This document shows, in pieces, positions 17,042 through 25,002 of a DNA stretch of 61,794 nucleotides. The DNA is from Acidimicrobiales bacterium (GTDB lineage Bacteria > Actinomycetota > Acidimicrobiia > Acidimicrobiales > Ilumatobacteraceae). The notes under the pieces are model-generated. The model was not told where the DNA came from. It ran no database searches and saw only the letters and a program-made list of their open reading frames with translations. Where the stretch lies: assembly GCA_030828465.1 (NCBI GenBank), contig JAURCL010000007.1:1-61794 (forward strand), written 5' to 3'. Both the position numbers and the translations under genes were made by a program. Within the stretch, counting starts at the first letter, position 1. The number at the start of each line of letters is the position of its first letter.

Positions 17042-18228
17042 CGATCACGGCGGAGACCAGGTCCCTCATGGGAGAGCCCGACGATTCGGGTCGTTTCGGC
17101 GAGTTCGGCGGGAGGTTTGTCCCCGAGACACTGGTGCCGGCCTGCCAGGAGCTCGAGCGGGCCTTCCACGAGGCCTGGAACGACCCGGTGTGGCGCGAGG
17201 AGCTCGCCTCGGTGCTCCGCGACTACGCCGGTCGTCCGTCGGGCTTGACCGAGTGCCACCGCCTCGGTGAGGAACTCGGTCTGCGCCTGTTCCTGAAGCG
17301 CGAGGATCTCAACCACACCGGTTCGCACAAGATCAACAACGTGATTGGTCAGGCGCTCCTCGCTAAGCGGATGGGCAAGACCCGGCTCGTCGCCGAGACC
17401 GGTGCTGGCCAGCACGGCGTGGCGAGCGCCACCGCGGCCGCGCTGCTCGGGATGGAGTGCAAGGTCTACATGGGAGCGGTCGATGTCGAGCGCCAGGCGC
17501 TCAACGTCTTTCGGATGCGGCTCCTCGGAGCGGAAGTTGAGGCGGTCCATAGCGGCAGTCGCACCCTGAAGGACGCGGTCAACGAGGCGATGCGCGACTG
17601 GGTGGGGACCGTCGGCGACACGCACTACTGCTTGGGATCGGTGATGGGTCCCCATCCCTATCCGTTCATGGTTCGCCAGTTCCATCGGGTGATCGGCGAG
17701 GAGGCCCGCACCCAGTTCCTGGCGCTCGTCGGTGACGATCCCGACCTCGTCGTCGCCTGCGTGGGCGGTGGATCGAACGCGATCGGGATCTTCTCGGGGT
17801 TCGTCGACACCACCAGTCGACTCGTCGGCGTCGAGCCAGCCGGCGGTGCCGCGGTCTCGCGGGGCGCGCCCGGTGTGGTGCACGGGATGCGCAGCTACCT
17901 CATGCAGGACGAGTACGGCCAAGTCGAGGAGGCGCATTCGATTTCGGCCGGGCTCGACTACCCGGGCGTTGGGCCCGAGCACTCCCACCTCGCCTCGATC
18001 GGGCGCGCTGAGTACCCGAACGTGACCGACTCCGAGGTGATCGAGGCGTTCCAGCTGCTCAGTCGCACCGAGGGGATCATCCCGGCGCTCGAGCCGGCTC
18101 ACGCGATCGCCTGGGTTGCGCGAGAGGCTGCCGAGCTGAGGGGTCAGACCGTCCTCGTCAACATGAGCGGCCGCGGCGACAAGGACGTCGGCCAGATGAT
18201 GGATGTGCTGAAGGATCAGCTCGGCTGA
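17038..18228 (+). CDS. trpB: Tryptophan synthase beta subunit
   Basis: 396 aa PLP enzyme joining indole and serine to give tryptophan. It shows [13 protein letters not shown], the PLP lysine in [20 protein letters not shown] with the catalytic glutamate, the phosphate-binding [10 protein letters not shown], and [10 protein letters not shown]-type end ([11 protein letters not shown]). ATG overlaps the trpF stop, and trpA follows immediately, giving the usual coupled trpBA arrangement. Length and motifs are fully typical. Confidence 0.97.
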   Translation: MTITAETRSLMGEPDDSGRFGEFGGRFVPETLVPACQELERAFHEAWNDPVWREELASVLRDYAGRPSGLTECHRLGEELGLRLFLKREDLNHTGSHKINNVIGQALLAKRMGKTRLVAETGAGQHGVASATAAALLGMECKVYMGAVDVERQALNVFRMRLLGAEVEAVHSGSRTLKDAVNEAMRDWVGTVGDTHYCLGSVMGPHPYPFMVRQFHRVIGEEARTQFLALVGDDPDLVVACVGGGSNAIGIFSGFVDTTSRLVGVEPAGGAAVSRGAPGVVHGMRSYLMQDEYGQVEEAHSISAGLDYPGVGPEHSHLASIGRAEYPNVTDSEVIEAFQLLSRTEGIIPALEPAHAIAWVAREAAELRGQTVLVNMSGRGDKDVGQMMDVLKDQLG

Positions 18229-18996
18229 GTGATGGGTCTCGAGTCTTATCTGCGGGGGTGCAAGGAGTCGGGTCGCAAGATCCTCGTTCCCTACATCACC
18301 GGCGGCTACCCGGGATGGCAGGATGCCATCAGGGCATGCGCCGCGAACGGCGCCGATGCCATCGAGATCGGGATCCCCTTCTCTGATCCGGTGATGGACG
18401 GACCGGTCATCCAGCGGGCCTCACAGGCGGCCCTCGAGGCCGGCACCACGCCGCAGTCGGTGCTCGAGGAGGTGCCGCATCTCGATGTCGACATCCCGCT
18501 CGCGGTCATGACCTATTTCAACGTCGTCCACCACGACGGTCCGGTCCGCTTCGCGAACCGGCTCGCCGGCGCCGGGGTGACGGGCTGCATCCTCCCCGAT
18601 CTGCCGCTCGAGGAGTCTGAAGAGTGGTGTGAGGCCGCTGATTCCGCGGGTGTCGCCACGGTGATGCTCGCGGCGCCAACCGCTCCGGACGAACGGCTTC
18701 CCCGCATCGTCTCTCGGTCGCGGGGCTTCGTGTACTCCGTCGGACTCCTCGGCGTCACGGGTGAGCGGGACTCTCTAGCGGCCACTGCGACCGCCCTCGC
18801 CGAGCGGTTGATACCTCTCACCGACCTCCCGGTGCTCGTCGGGGTCGGGGTGTCGAACGCCGAGCAGGCGGCAACGGCCTGCCGGGTGGCCGACGGGGTC
18901 ATCCAGGGGGCGTCGATGGTGCGCCGGCTTATCGAGTCGGGGCCCGATGAGGTTGGGCGCTACGTCGCTGAGGTCCGGGCGGCCATCGACGCCTGA
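18229..18996 (+). CDS. trpA: Tryptophan synthase alpha subunit
   Basis: 255 aa TIM-barrel lyase releasing indole from indole-3-glycerol phosphate. PYITGGYPG, AIEIGIPFSDPVMDGPVIQ (catalytic Glu and Asp), GCILPDLPLEES and VGVGVSNAEQA are present. The start is GTG directly after the trpB stop, with ATG one codon later (18232) as the alternative. Last gene of the trpC-F-B-A group; a FabZ-like gene with its own -10 element follows after 23 nt. Confidence 0.96.
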   Translation: MMGLESYLRGCKESGRKILVPYITGGYPGWQDAIRACAANGADAIEIGIPFSDPVMDGPVIQRASQAALEAGTTPQSVLEEVPHLDVDIPLAVMTYFNVVHHDGPVRFANRLAGAGVTGCILPDLPLEESEEWCEAADSAGVATVMLAAPTAPDERLPRIVSRSRGFVYSVGLLGVTGERDSLAATATALAERLIPLTDLPVLVGVGVSNAEQAATACRVADGVIQGASMVRRLIESGPDEVGRYVAEVRAAIDA

Positions 18997-19019
18997 CCGC
19001 GGCTGGCTAGGGTCGCCGC

Positions 19020-19430
19020 GTGAGCCCCGAGGACCTACTTCCGCACCGAGCCCCTTTCCTGTTCGTCGATGAGATCCTGGAGATCGTGCCGGGGGACTCC
19101 GCGCGCGGGGTCTGGAGACTGACCGGGGACGAGTGGTTCTTTCCGGGGCATTTCCCGGGGCGCCCGACGCTCCCGGGTGTGCTGATGTGCGAGGCGATCG
19201 CTCAGGTTGGGGCGCTCGCGGTGCTCTCCGACGAGAGGTTCGCCGGCCGACTGCCGCTCTTCGGCGGGATCGACAAGGCGAGGTTCCGCCGTCAGGTTGT
19301 GCCCGGCGATGAACTGGTGCTCGAGTGCTCTATGACGAAGCTCGCCGCGCGGGCTGGTCGGGGCTCTGGTCGGGCGCTCGTGGGTGGGGAAGTCGCGACC
19401 GAGTGCGACCTGATGTTTGTGATTGCCTGA
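19020..19430 (+). CDS. fabZ: FabZ-like beta-hydroxyacyl-ACP dehydratase
   Basis: 136 aa single hotdog-domain protein. LLPHRAPFLFVDEI near the start and FFPGHFPGRPTLPGVLMCEAIAQ around residues 40-62 match FabZ, including the active-site His and the downstream Glu. It would dehydrate 3-hydroxyacyl-ACP in fatty acid elongation. GTG 19020 has TAGGGT 6 nt upstream. It is convergent with the fabD-fabF cluster, which lacks a dehydratase of its own, so this gene plausibly completes the FAS II set. Confidence 0.88.
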   Translation: MSPEDLLPHRAPFLFVDEILEIVPGDSARGVWRLTGDEWFFPGHFPGRPTLPGVLMCEAIAQVGALAVLSDERFAGRLPLFGGIDKARFRRQVVPGDELVLECSMTKLAARAGRGSGRALVGGEVATECDLMFVIA

Positions 19431-19440
19431 GAGAGCCGGT

Positions 19441-20625
19441 TCAGCCTGGTCCGATGATGATCGAGCCGTTGTGGCCGCCGAAGCCGAAGTTGTTCGACAT
19501 GGTGGGGCCGGGCTCCCAGGGGCGCGCCTCGCCGGTGACCACGTCGACGGTCATCTCGGGGTCGACGGTCGAGGTGTTCGCCGTGGGCGGGATGAGCCGG
19601 TGTTCCATGGAGAGCAGCACCGCGGCGGCCTCAAGGGCGCCAGCTGCGCCGAGGGCGTGACCGGTGACTCCCTTGGTGGAGACCACTGGGACGGCGCCCG
19701 CTCCGAAGACCTCCGAGACCGCGGCGGCCTCTGCTGCGTCGTTCAGCGGGGTGGAGGTGCCGTGGGCGTTGATCTGGCGAATGTCGGCCGGTTCGAGGCC
19801 GGCATCGGCGAGGGCGAGCCGCATGCATTGGATCGCTCCGACGCCGCCGGGTGATGGCGCGGTGATGTGGTGAGCGTCGGCGTTCGATGCCGCGCCGAGG
19901 ATCTCACCGATGACGTGAGCCCCTCGCGCGACCGCTGATTCCCATTCCTCAAGCACCATGACGGCCGCACCCTCGCCCATCACGAACCCGTCACGCTCGG
20001 CATCGAACGGTCGGCTGGTGCCCGTGGACGACAGCGCGGTCATGTTCCCGAAGCTGGCGAGCGCGGTCGGGGTACCCGCGTACTCCGTACCGCCGGCGAC
20101 CACGGCGTCGGCGAGGCCCCAGGCGATGAGGCGAGCCGCGTAGCCGAGGGCGTGGGTCCCGGCGGCGCAGGCGGTGGACAGTGTCTCGTTCGGGCCGCGC
20201 AGATCGAAGCGCATCGACACGTTGGCTCCGGGCGCGTTGGCCATCATCATCGGCACCAGAAACGGGGAGACCCGGCGCTCGCCCTTGTCGAGCCGCACCA
20301 CGATCTGCTCCTCGAGAGTGTGGATGCCGCCCACACCGGTCCCGAAGATGGTTCCGATGCGGGAGGGGTCCGCATCGGGACGCCCCGACTGCTCGAGGGC
20401 CTCGGTTGCGGCCGCGATCGCGTACTGCTCGCTCCGGTCAGCCCGGCGGGCGTCTTTGGGTGAGTCGTACCAGGGGCTCGGGTCCCAGTCCTCGATGGTC
20501 GTGAGGCGTCCGACGTCGACGAGTCCGGGGCCGAGCAGACCCTTCCAGAAGGCGTCGCGGCCGACCCCGCAGGGGGCGACGACACCGAGACCCGTGACGG
20601 CGACCCGCCGTCCGGCGCCGATCAT
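19441..20625 (-). CDS. fabF: Beta-ketoacyl-ACP synthase II
   Basis: 394 aa condensing enzyme extending acyl-ACP with malonyl-ACP. The catalytic triad is clear: Cys in STACAAGTHA (around 165), His in INAHGTSTPLND and His in TKGVTGHALGAAG. NFGFGGHNGSI closes the fold. It follows acpP with a 1-nt gap and is the last gene of the minus-strand fabD-fabH-fabG-acpP-fabF cluster. The N-terminus VAVTGLGVVAPCG is complete. Confidence 0.95.
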   Translation of the reverse strand: MIGAGRRVAVTGLGVVAPCGVGRDAFWKGLLGPGLVDVGRLTTIEDWDPSPWYDSPKDARRADRSEQYAIAAATEALEQSGRPDADPSRIGTIFGTGVGGIHTLEEQIVVRLDKGERRVSPFLVPMMMANAPGANVSMRFDLRGPNETLSTACAAGTHALGYAARLIAWGLADAVVAGGTEYAGTPTALASFGNMTALSSTGTSRPFDAERDGFVMGEGAAVMVLEEWESAVARGAHVIGEILGAASNADAHHITAPSPGGVGAIQCMRLALADAGLEPADIRQINAHGTSTPLNDAAEAAAVSEVFGAGAVPVVSTKGVTGHALGAAGALEAAAVLLSMEHRLIPPTANTSTVDPEMTVDVVTGEARPWEPGPTMSNNFGFGGHNGSIIIGPG

Positions 20626-20626
20626 C

Positions 20627-20863
20627 TCAGAGCTTGTTGGTGACGAGAGCGAAGGCCTGGCCGACGGTCTCGATGCCCTCGAGGTCTTCCTCGGGCACCT
20701 CGATGCCGAACTCCTCCTCGAGGGCCATCACGAGCTCGACGAGGTCGAGGCTGTCGGCGTCGAGGTCATCACCGAACTTCGCGTCCTCGGTGACCTGGTC
20801 ATCCGAGACCGAGAGCACCTCGACGGCGCACTTCTTGAAGCGGGCGAACAGTTCCTGATCCAT
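20627..20863 (-). CDS. acpP: Acyl carrier protein
   Basis: 78 aa acidic helical carrier protein that holds growing acyl chains on a 4'-phosphopantetheine arm. The attachment serine is in DADSLDLVELVMALEEEFGI. The ATG is preceded by a clear AAGGAGA ribosome-binding site about 6 nt upstream, unlike many genes here, and by GATAAT and TACACT hexamers in the 84-bp spacer, so it probably has its own leadered promoter. Confidence 0.97.
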   Translation of the reverse strand: MDQELFARFKKCAVEVLSVSDDQVTEDAKFGDDLDADSLDLVELVMALEEEFGIEVPEEDLEGIETVGQAFALVTNKL

Positions 20864-20947
20864 GTCGTCTCCTTGTCGTGTCGCGGGTACCGCGATCGCA
20901 TTATCGCCGCCAAGTGTAGGGAGCGGCGGGTGTCTGTGACGGGACGC

Positions 20948-21664
20948 TCAGTGTCCCATACCGAGGCCGCCGTCGACCGGGATGACCGCTCCGGTGATGT
21001 AGCCGGCATCGGGAGAGGCGAGGAACTCGACCACCCCGGCGATCTCGTCGGCGTCGGCCATGCGGGCAAGGGGAACCGAGGAGGTGATCTCGGCGAGTCG
21101 ATCCTCTCCGAGAGCGGCGGTCATGTCGGTGGCGACAGGGCCCGGAGCCACGACGTTCACGGTGATCGACCGGGAGCCGAGCTCTCGGGCGAGAGATCGG
21201 GCGAGACCGACGAGTCCGGCCTTTGAGGAGGCGTAGTTGGCCTGACCCGCGGCGCCGAGGAGGCCGACCACTGAGGAGACGAGAATGATCCGGCCCGAGC
21301 GCGCGCGGAGCATTTGCTGGACCGCTCGCTTCGTGACCCGGTAGGCGGCCGTGAGATTGGCGTCGATGACGGCGGTGAAGTCGTCCTCGCCCATGCGCAG
21401 GAGGAGGCCATCGCGCGTGATGCCGGCGTTCGAGACCAGTACCTGCACGGCGCCGCCGAAGTGCTCCTCCACTTCGGTGAAGGCGCGGTCGACGTCGTCG
21501 GTGGAGGTGACGTCACAGCGCACCCCGAACAGTCCATCGGGGGGCGGCGACGAGTTGTAGGTCACGGCGACCCGATCGCCCGAGGCGGCGAACCGCCGTG
21601 CGACGGCGAGGCCGATTCCCCGGGACCCTCCGGTGACGAGGACGATCCTCCCGTTGTCGCTCAC
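20948..21664 (-). CDS. fabG: 3-oxoacyl-ACP reductase
   Basis: 238 aa short-chain dehydrogenase reducing 3-ketoacyl-ACP with NADPH. It has the TGGSRGIG nucleotide-binding motif, NAG in LVSNAGITRDGLLLRM, the catalytic Ser in LVSSVVG and YASSKAGLVG with the Tyr-x3-Lys pair, then VAPGPVATDM. The GTG start at 21664 overlaps the fabH stop by 4 bp; an in-frame extension to 21691 would overlap fabH more and is not needed. Coupled to fabH. Confidence 0.94.
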   Translation of the reverse strand: MSDNGRIVLVTGGSRGIGLAVARRFAASGDRVAVTYNSSPPPDGLFGVRCDVTSTDDVDRAFTEVEEHFGGAVQVLVSNAGITRDGLLLRMGEDDFTAVIDANLTAAYRVTKRAVQQMLRARSGRIILVSSVVGLLGAAGQANYASSKAGLVGLARSLARELGSRSITVNVVAPGPVATDMTAALGEDRLAEITSSVPLARMADADEIAGVVEFLASPDAGYITGAVIPVDGGLGMGH

Positions 21665-22623
21665 GCTGATGCTCCCTTCTCGCCGCCCCATCGCAGGACG
21701 GCGCTCGCCGCGGTCATGCCTCCTCCGAATCCGACGAGGAGCACGAGGTCACCGTGGTCGATCCGGCCGTCCTCGAGGGCTGCCGCGAGGGCGAGAGGGA
21801 TGGAAGCCGATGAGGTGTTGCCCGTTCGATCGATGACCACCGAAGCCCGCTCGAGCGGCACGTCGAGTCGTTCGCAGGCGGCCTGGATGATCCGGATATT
21901 CGCCTGATGCGGGACGATCATGGAGATGTCGTCGCCGGTGACTCCGGCGTGGCGCATCGACTTCTCCGCGGAGTCGACCATGATGCGCACGGCGCGCCGG
22001 AAGACCTCTTTGCCGTCCATGTTGACGGTGCCTCCGACCTCGGCCCAGAGCAGTTCGCTGGCGGAGCCGTCGGCGTCGAAATCCCAGCCGAGCAGTTGGC
22101 TGCCGTGGGGCGTGGATTCGAGGACGACGGCCCCGGAACCGTCGGCGAAGAGCGGCGCGGTGCCGCGATCGTTCCAGTCGGTGATCCGCGAGAGAGTGTC
22201 GGTACCGATGAGGAGCACCCGCTCGGCGCCCATGGCGATGAGGCCATGGGCGTTGACGAGGCCGTAGACGAAGCCCGAGCAGGCCGCGTTGAGCTCGAAC
22301 GCGCCGCAGGAGAGTCCGAGGTCGCGTTGGATGATGGGTGCGGTTCCCCATTGACGGTCGGGTGTGGTGGTGGCCACCACGAGCGCGTCGATGCGCTCCG
22401 GGGTGAGCCCGGCCATCTCCATCGCCGCGCGACCCGATTCGACCGAGAGCGAGGCGGTGGAGCCACCGATGCGGCGCTCGGAGATGCCCGTTCGAGCGAC
22501 AATCCACTCGTCGCTGGTGTCGAGGGTCTTCTCGAGGTCGTGGTTGGTGACGACCTTCTCAGGTAGCGCGGTTCCCCAACCGGAGATGACCGCGCCGGTG
22601 GCGCCTGGGCGTGTTGCGGGCAT
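21661..22623 (-). CDS. fabH: Beta-ketoacyl-ACP synthase III
   Basis: 320 aa initiating condensing enzyme joining an acyl-CoA primer to malonyl-ACP. Catalytic Cys is in ELNAACSGFVYGL, His in VPHQANIRI and Asn in TGNTSSASIP. GAVISGWGTALPE and WIVARTGISERR mark a typical N-terminus. The ATG is preceded by a strong GAGGAGG ribosome-binding site. It lies 60 bp downstream of fabD and is coupled to fabG. Confidence 0.96.
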   Translation of the reverse strand: MPATRPGATGAVISGWGTALPEKVVTNHDLEKTLDTSDEWIVARTGISERRIGGSTASLSVESGRAAMEMAGLTPERIDALVVATTTPDRQWGTAPIIQRDLGLSCGAFELNAACSGFVYGLVNAHGLIAMGAERVLLIGTDTLSRITDWNDRGTAPLFADGSGAVVLESTPHGSQLLGWDFDADGSASELLWAEVGGTVNMDGKEVFRRAVRIMVDSAEKSMRHAGVTGDDISMIVPHQANIRIIQAACERLDVPLERASVVIDRTGNTSSASIPLALAAALEDGRIDHGDLVLLVGFGGGMTAASAVLRWGGEKGASA

Positions 22624-22683
22624 GTGGTCCTCCTCAACGACCCAGAAGGGGTCGACAGGTCACTTCACCTTAGATGGCGATCC

Positions 22684-23859
22684 TTACGAGGTGCGGAGCC
22701 ACGCGATCGGCTGTCGCGGTGCGACGCGTTCGGTATCAGCGGCGATGTAGCTCTGGAACACCCCAGCGAAGGGGGAACGCACCTCGTCGTCGCCGACCCG
22801 ACCAAGGATGGCACCGACCTCGATGAGGCTGCCCTCGGCCAGTCCGGCCGAGGAGAACACCCCTGCGGACGGGCTGACCACGAAGCGCTCCGCGAGATGG
22901 AGATGCTCGCCCTCGTGGTCGGCGGCGGGTGCCGGTGGCGCGGTGCCCGCGATCCACTCGACAAAGCGGTCGAGGTCGTCCGGGGTGGCGACCGCGATCG
23001 TGTGGATGTCGTCGAGGGTGCGTTTCGCCATTCCGGTGAGCACTCCGCCCGGGCCGAGCTCGGCGAAGGAGGTGACCCCCATCTGCGACATGGCGAGAAG
23101 GCCATGTTTCCAGCGCACCGGGCTGGTGAGTTGGGCCGAGAGCAGGCTGGTCCAGTCGTCGGCCGAGTCGTGCGCCTGCGAATCGACGTTCGACACGATG
23201 GGCAGGTCGCTGCTGCGGATGGTGGCCGTGGCGATGGCGTCGCGGAGGCGGTCGCGCGCCGATCCCATAAACGGCGTGTGGAAGGCGCCGGACACCTGCA
23301 GCGGCATGACCTTTTTGGCTCCGAGTTCTTTCGCGTGGGCGCTGGCCGAGGCGACGCCCTCGGGGGATCCGGCGATCACGACCTGGCCGGGAGCGTTGAA
23401 GTTCGCTACCCACACCTCGTCGTCGGCGAGGTTGCAGGCGACCTCGACCTTGTCGTCGTCGAGTCCGAGCACGGCGGCCATGGTTCCCGGTCGTTCGAGG
23501 CCGGCGTCGTGCATGGCCTCGGCCCGAGCACCGACGAGGGCGACCCCCTCGGGAAAGCCGAGCGCTCCAGAGGCCGCGAGTGCGGTGTACTCCCCAAGGG
23601 AGTGCCCGGCGTAGACATCGGCGTCGACGCCGAGGCGCTCCACCGCGTCGAGCACCATGAGGCTCGAGACGAAGGTGGTGAGTTGAGCGTTCCTCGTGTC
23701 GCGGAGCTCGTCGGCCTCGGCGTCGAGGAGAAGGCGGGCGACGTCACGGCCGGCGACCTCACTGGCCTCGTTGACGAGCTCCCAGCTGTCGTGATCGACC
23801 CAGGGACGGCCCATTCCCGGGCGTTGCGACCCCTGCCCGGGGAAGGTGAAGGCGAGCAC
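22684..23859 (-). CDS. fabD: Malonyl-CoA:ACP transacylase with extra C-terminal barrel-sandwich-like domain
   Basis: 391 aa. Residues 1 to about 300 are FabD: FTFPGQGSQ at the N-terminus, the nucleophile motif GHSLGEYTAL, and the catalytic His in GAFHTPFM. After an Ala/Pro/His linker (about 303-326), roughly 65 residues form two half-repeats, VVSPSAGVFSSAGLAEGS and VRSPFAGVFQSYIAADTE, resembling a biotinyl/lipoyl-type barrel-sandwich domain but with no modifiable lysine in the hairpin. Usual FabD length is about 300-310 aa. The GTG start is 7 nt behind TAGCCT (minus strand, 23872-23867). It leads the FAS II cluster. Role of the extra domain is unknown. Confidence 0.9.
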   Translation of the reverse strand: MLAFTFPGQGSQRPGMGRPWVDHDSWELVNEASEVAGRDVARLLLDAEADELRDTRNAQLTTFVSSLMVLDAVERLGVDADVYAGHSLGEYTALAASGALGFPEGVALVGARAEAMHDAGLERPGTMAAVLGLDDDKVEVACNLADDEVWVANFNAPGQVVIAGSPEGVASASAHAKELGAKKVMPLQVSGAFHTPFMGSARDRLRDAIATATIRSSDLPIVSNVDSQAHDSADDWTSLLSAQLTSPVRWKHGLLAMSQMGVTSFAELGPGGVLTGMAKRTLDDIHTIAVATPDDLDRFVEWIAGTAPPAPAADHEGEHLHLAERFVVSPSAGVFSSAGLAEGSLIEVGAILGRVGDDEVRSPFAGVFQSYIAADTERVAPRQPIAWLRTS

Positions 23860-23866
23860 GTCGGAG

Positions 23867-23872
23867 AGGCTA
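23867..23872 (-). promoter_or_regulatory. -10 element of the fabD cluster
   Basis: TAGCCT on the minus strand with 7 nt to the fabD GTG, consistent with leaderless transcription of the FAS II cluster. No Shine-Dalgarno sequence is visible in the 7-nt gap. Confidence 0.6.
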
Positions 23873-23943
23873 GACCGAGGCTCCGCCGGCCGTCGGCTAC
23901 CGCTCGGTAGGCGCAGTTGTATGGCCGGTAGGCTCCCCGTGTC

Positions 23944-24016
23944 GCCCCGGTAGCCCAACGGCAGAGGCAGCGGTCTCAAACACCGTCCAGTGTCGGTTCG
24001 AATCCGACTCGGGGCA
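23944..24016 (+). tRNA. tRNA-Leu (anticodon CAA) with short variable loop
   Basis: A 73-nt cloverleaf is readable: acceptor GCCCCGG pairs with TCGGGGC (last pair G-T); a D arm; anticodon stem GCGGT/ACCGT closing the 7-nt loop CTCAAAC (anticodon CAA, UUG codon); a 5-nt variable loop CCAGT; T arm GTCGG-TTCGAAT-CCGAC; discriminator A. CCA is not encoded. Leucine tRNAs normally have a long class II variable arm, as the other tRNA-Leu in this window does, so the short loop is unexpected. TAGGCT at 23929-23934 is a plausible -10 element. Identity as leucine rests on the anticodon alone. Confidence 0.85.
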
Positions 24017-24091
24017 CTGCCCAACCGACCGGTCGCCGGTCGCGCCGCTCAACTCCGGTGGGTCGGCGGGAGGTCGGCCTAGCATGTCCAG

Positions 24092-24385
24092 ATGGCCACT
24101 TGGCTCGCGGAACGACGGCTGGCGCAGAACGGCGCGCGCCTCGCGGAGTTGCGGCACGAGCTCGCCCAGATCGAGGAGCAGTGCGCGGTGTTTGCGTCGG
24201 AGGCCGATGACCACGCGCTCAGGGCGCTTGTCTCGGAGACGCCGCTTGCTGAGTTCGAGGCCGCCGACGCCCGTCGGCACGCTTCCGCCCTCGATCGTCA
24301 TCGTCTCCACCTCGTCGATGAGATCGTCGAACTCGAGCGTCGTCAGGACGAGTTGCTCGACCGGATTGCCGCGGCCACCCGATGA
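24092..24385 (+). CDS. Small coiled-coil protein of unknown function
   Basis: 97 aa, rich in Glu, Arg, Leu and Ala, with heptad-like spacing over nearly the whole length (ARLAELRHELAQIEEQ near the start, DEIVELERRQDELLDRI near the end). A long helical hairpin is likely. No catalytic motif, signal peptide or membrane segment is visible. The ATG is 6 nt behind TAGCAT (24080-24085), the same leaderless pattern as recognised genes nearby, which supports it as real. It ends 25 nt before the ANTAR regulator and may be co-transcribed with it. I do not recognise the family. Confidence 0.65.
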   Translation: MATWLAERRLAQNGARLAELRHELAQIEEQCAVFASEADDHALRALVSETPLAEFEAADARRHASALDRHRLHLVDEIVELERRQDELLDRIAAATR

Positions 24386-24410
24386 ACGCTTGCCTCAGAG
24401 GTGCTCGCTG

Positions 24411-24989
24411 ATGGCCATCCGCGTGGTGATCGCGGAGGATGAGGCGATTATCCGAATGGACCTCCGCGAGACCCTCGAGGAGGAGGGCTACGAGGTGGTC
24501 GCCGAGACGGGCCGGGGTGATGAGGTGGTCGGCCTGGTCCGCGATCTCGCTCCGGATCTGGCGATCCTCGACGTCAAGATGCCCGGGATGGACGGTCTGC
24601 AAGCGGCCGGGGTGATCACTTCAGAGAAGCTCTGCGCGGTGCTCATGCTCACGGCGTTCAGCCAGCGCGAGGTGATCGAGCAAGCCCGGGATGCCGGTGC
24701 CCTCGCCTTTCTCGTGAAGCCGTTCCAGCGGAGCGATCTCGTGCCCGCGATCGAGGTCGCCATCGGGAGGTTCCGCGAGCTTCGCGACCTGACCGGCGAG
24801 ATCGACGCTCTCGGCGAGCAACTCGAGGCGCGCAAGCTCGTCGATCGCGCCAAGGGGCTGCTCATCGATGAGGTCGGCATGTCGGAGTCCGACGCCTTCG
24901 CCTTCATCCAGCGCACCGCCATGTCGGAGCGGATCCGCATGCGCGACGTGGCCGACCGCATCCTCGACGGCTCACTTCGCCCCGGCTGA
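24411..24989 (+). CDS. pdtaR: ANTAR-domain response regulator, PdtaR-like
   Basis: 192 aa. The receiver domain (1-118) has VIAEDEAIIRMDL, phospho-Asp in LAILDVKMPGMDG, the switch Thr in LMLTAFSQ and Lys in FLVKPFQ. A coiled linker joins it to a C-terminal ANTAR RNA-binding domain with RAKGLLIDEVGMSESDAFAFIQRTAM and RMRDVADRIL. Such regulators bind paired hairpins in mRNA leaders to prevent transcription termination. Position just upstream of polA matches mycobacterial pdtaR (Rv1626 near polA Rv1629). No cognate histidine kinase gene is adjacent. ATG 24411 is chosen because the receiver fold begins directly there. Confidence 0.92.
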   Translation: MAIRVVIAEDEAIIRMDLRETLEEEGYEVVAETGRGDEVVGLVRDLAPDLAILDVKMPGMDGLQAAGVITSEKLCAVLMLTAFSQREVIEQARDAGALAFLVKPFQRSDLVPAIEVAIGRFRELRDLTGEIDALGEQLEARKLVDRAKGLLIDEVGMSESDAFAFIQRTAMSERIRMRDVADRILDGSLRPG

Positions 24990-25002
24990 GGTCGATCCTC
25001 CC

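Noticed and set aside
22940-23859. Reading the FabD C-terminal domain as a separate lipoyl protein
   Set aside because: It is in one uninterrupted frame with no internal start context or ribosome-binding site.
24084-24410. N-terminal extension of the ANTAR regulator back to 24084
   Set aside because: Extension is low-complexity, overlaps the coiled-coil gene in another frame, and the receiver domain starts at 24411.
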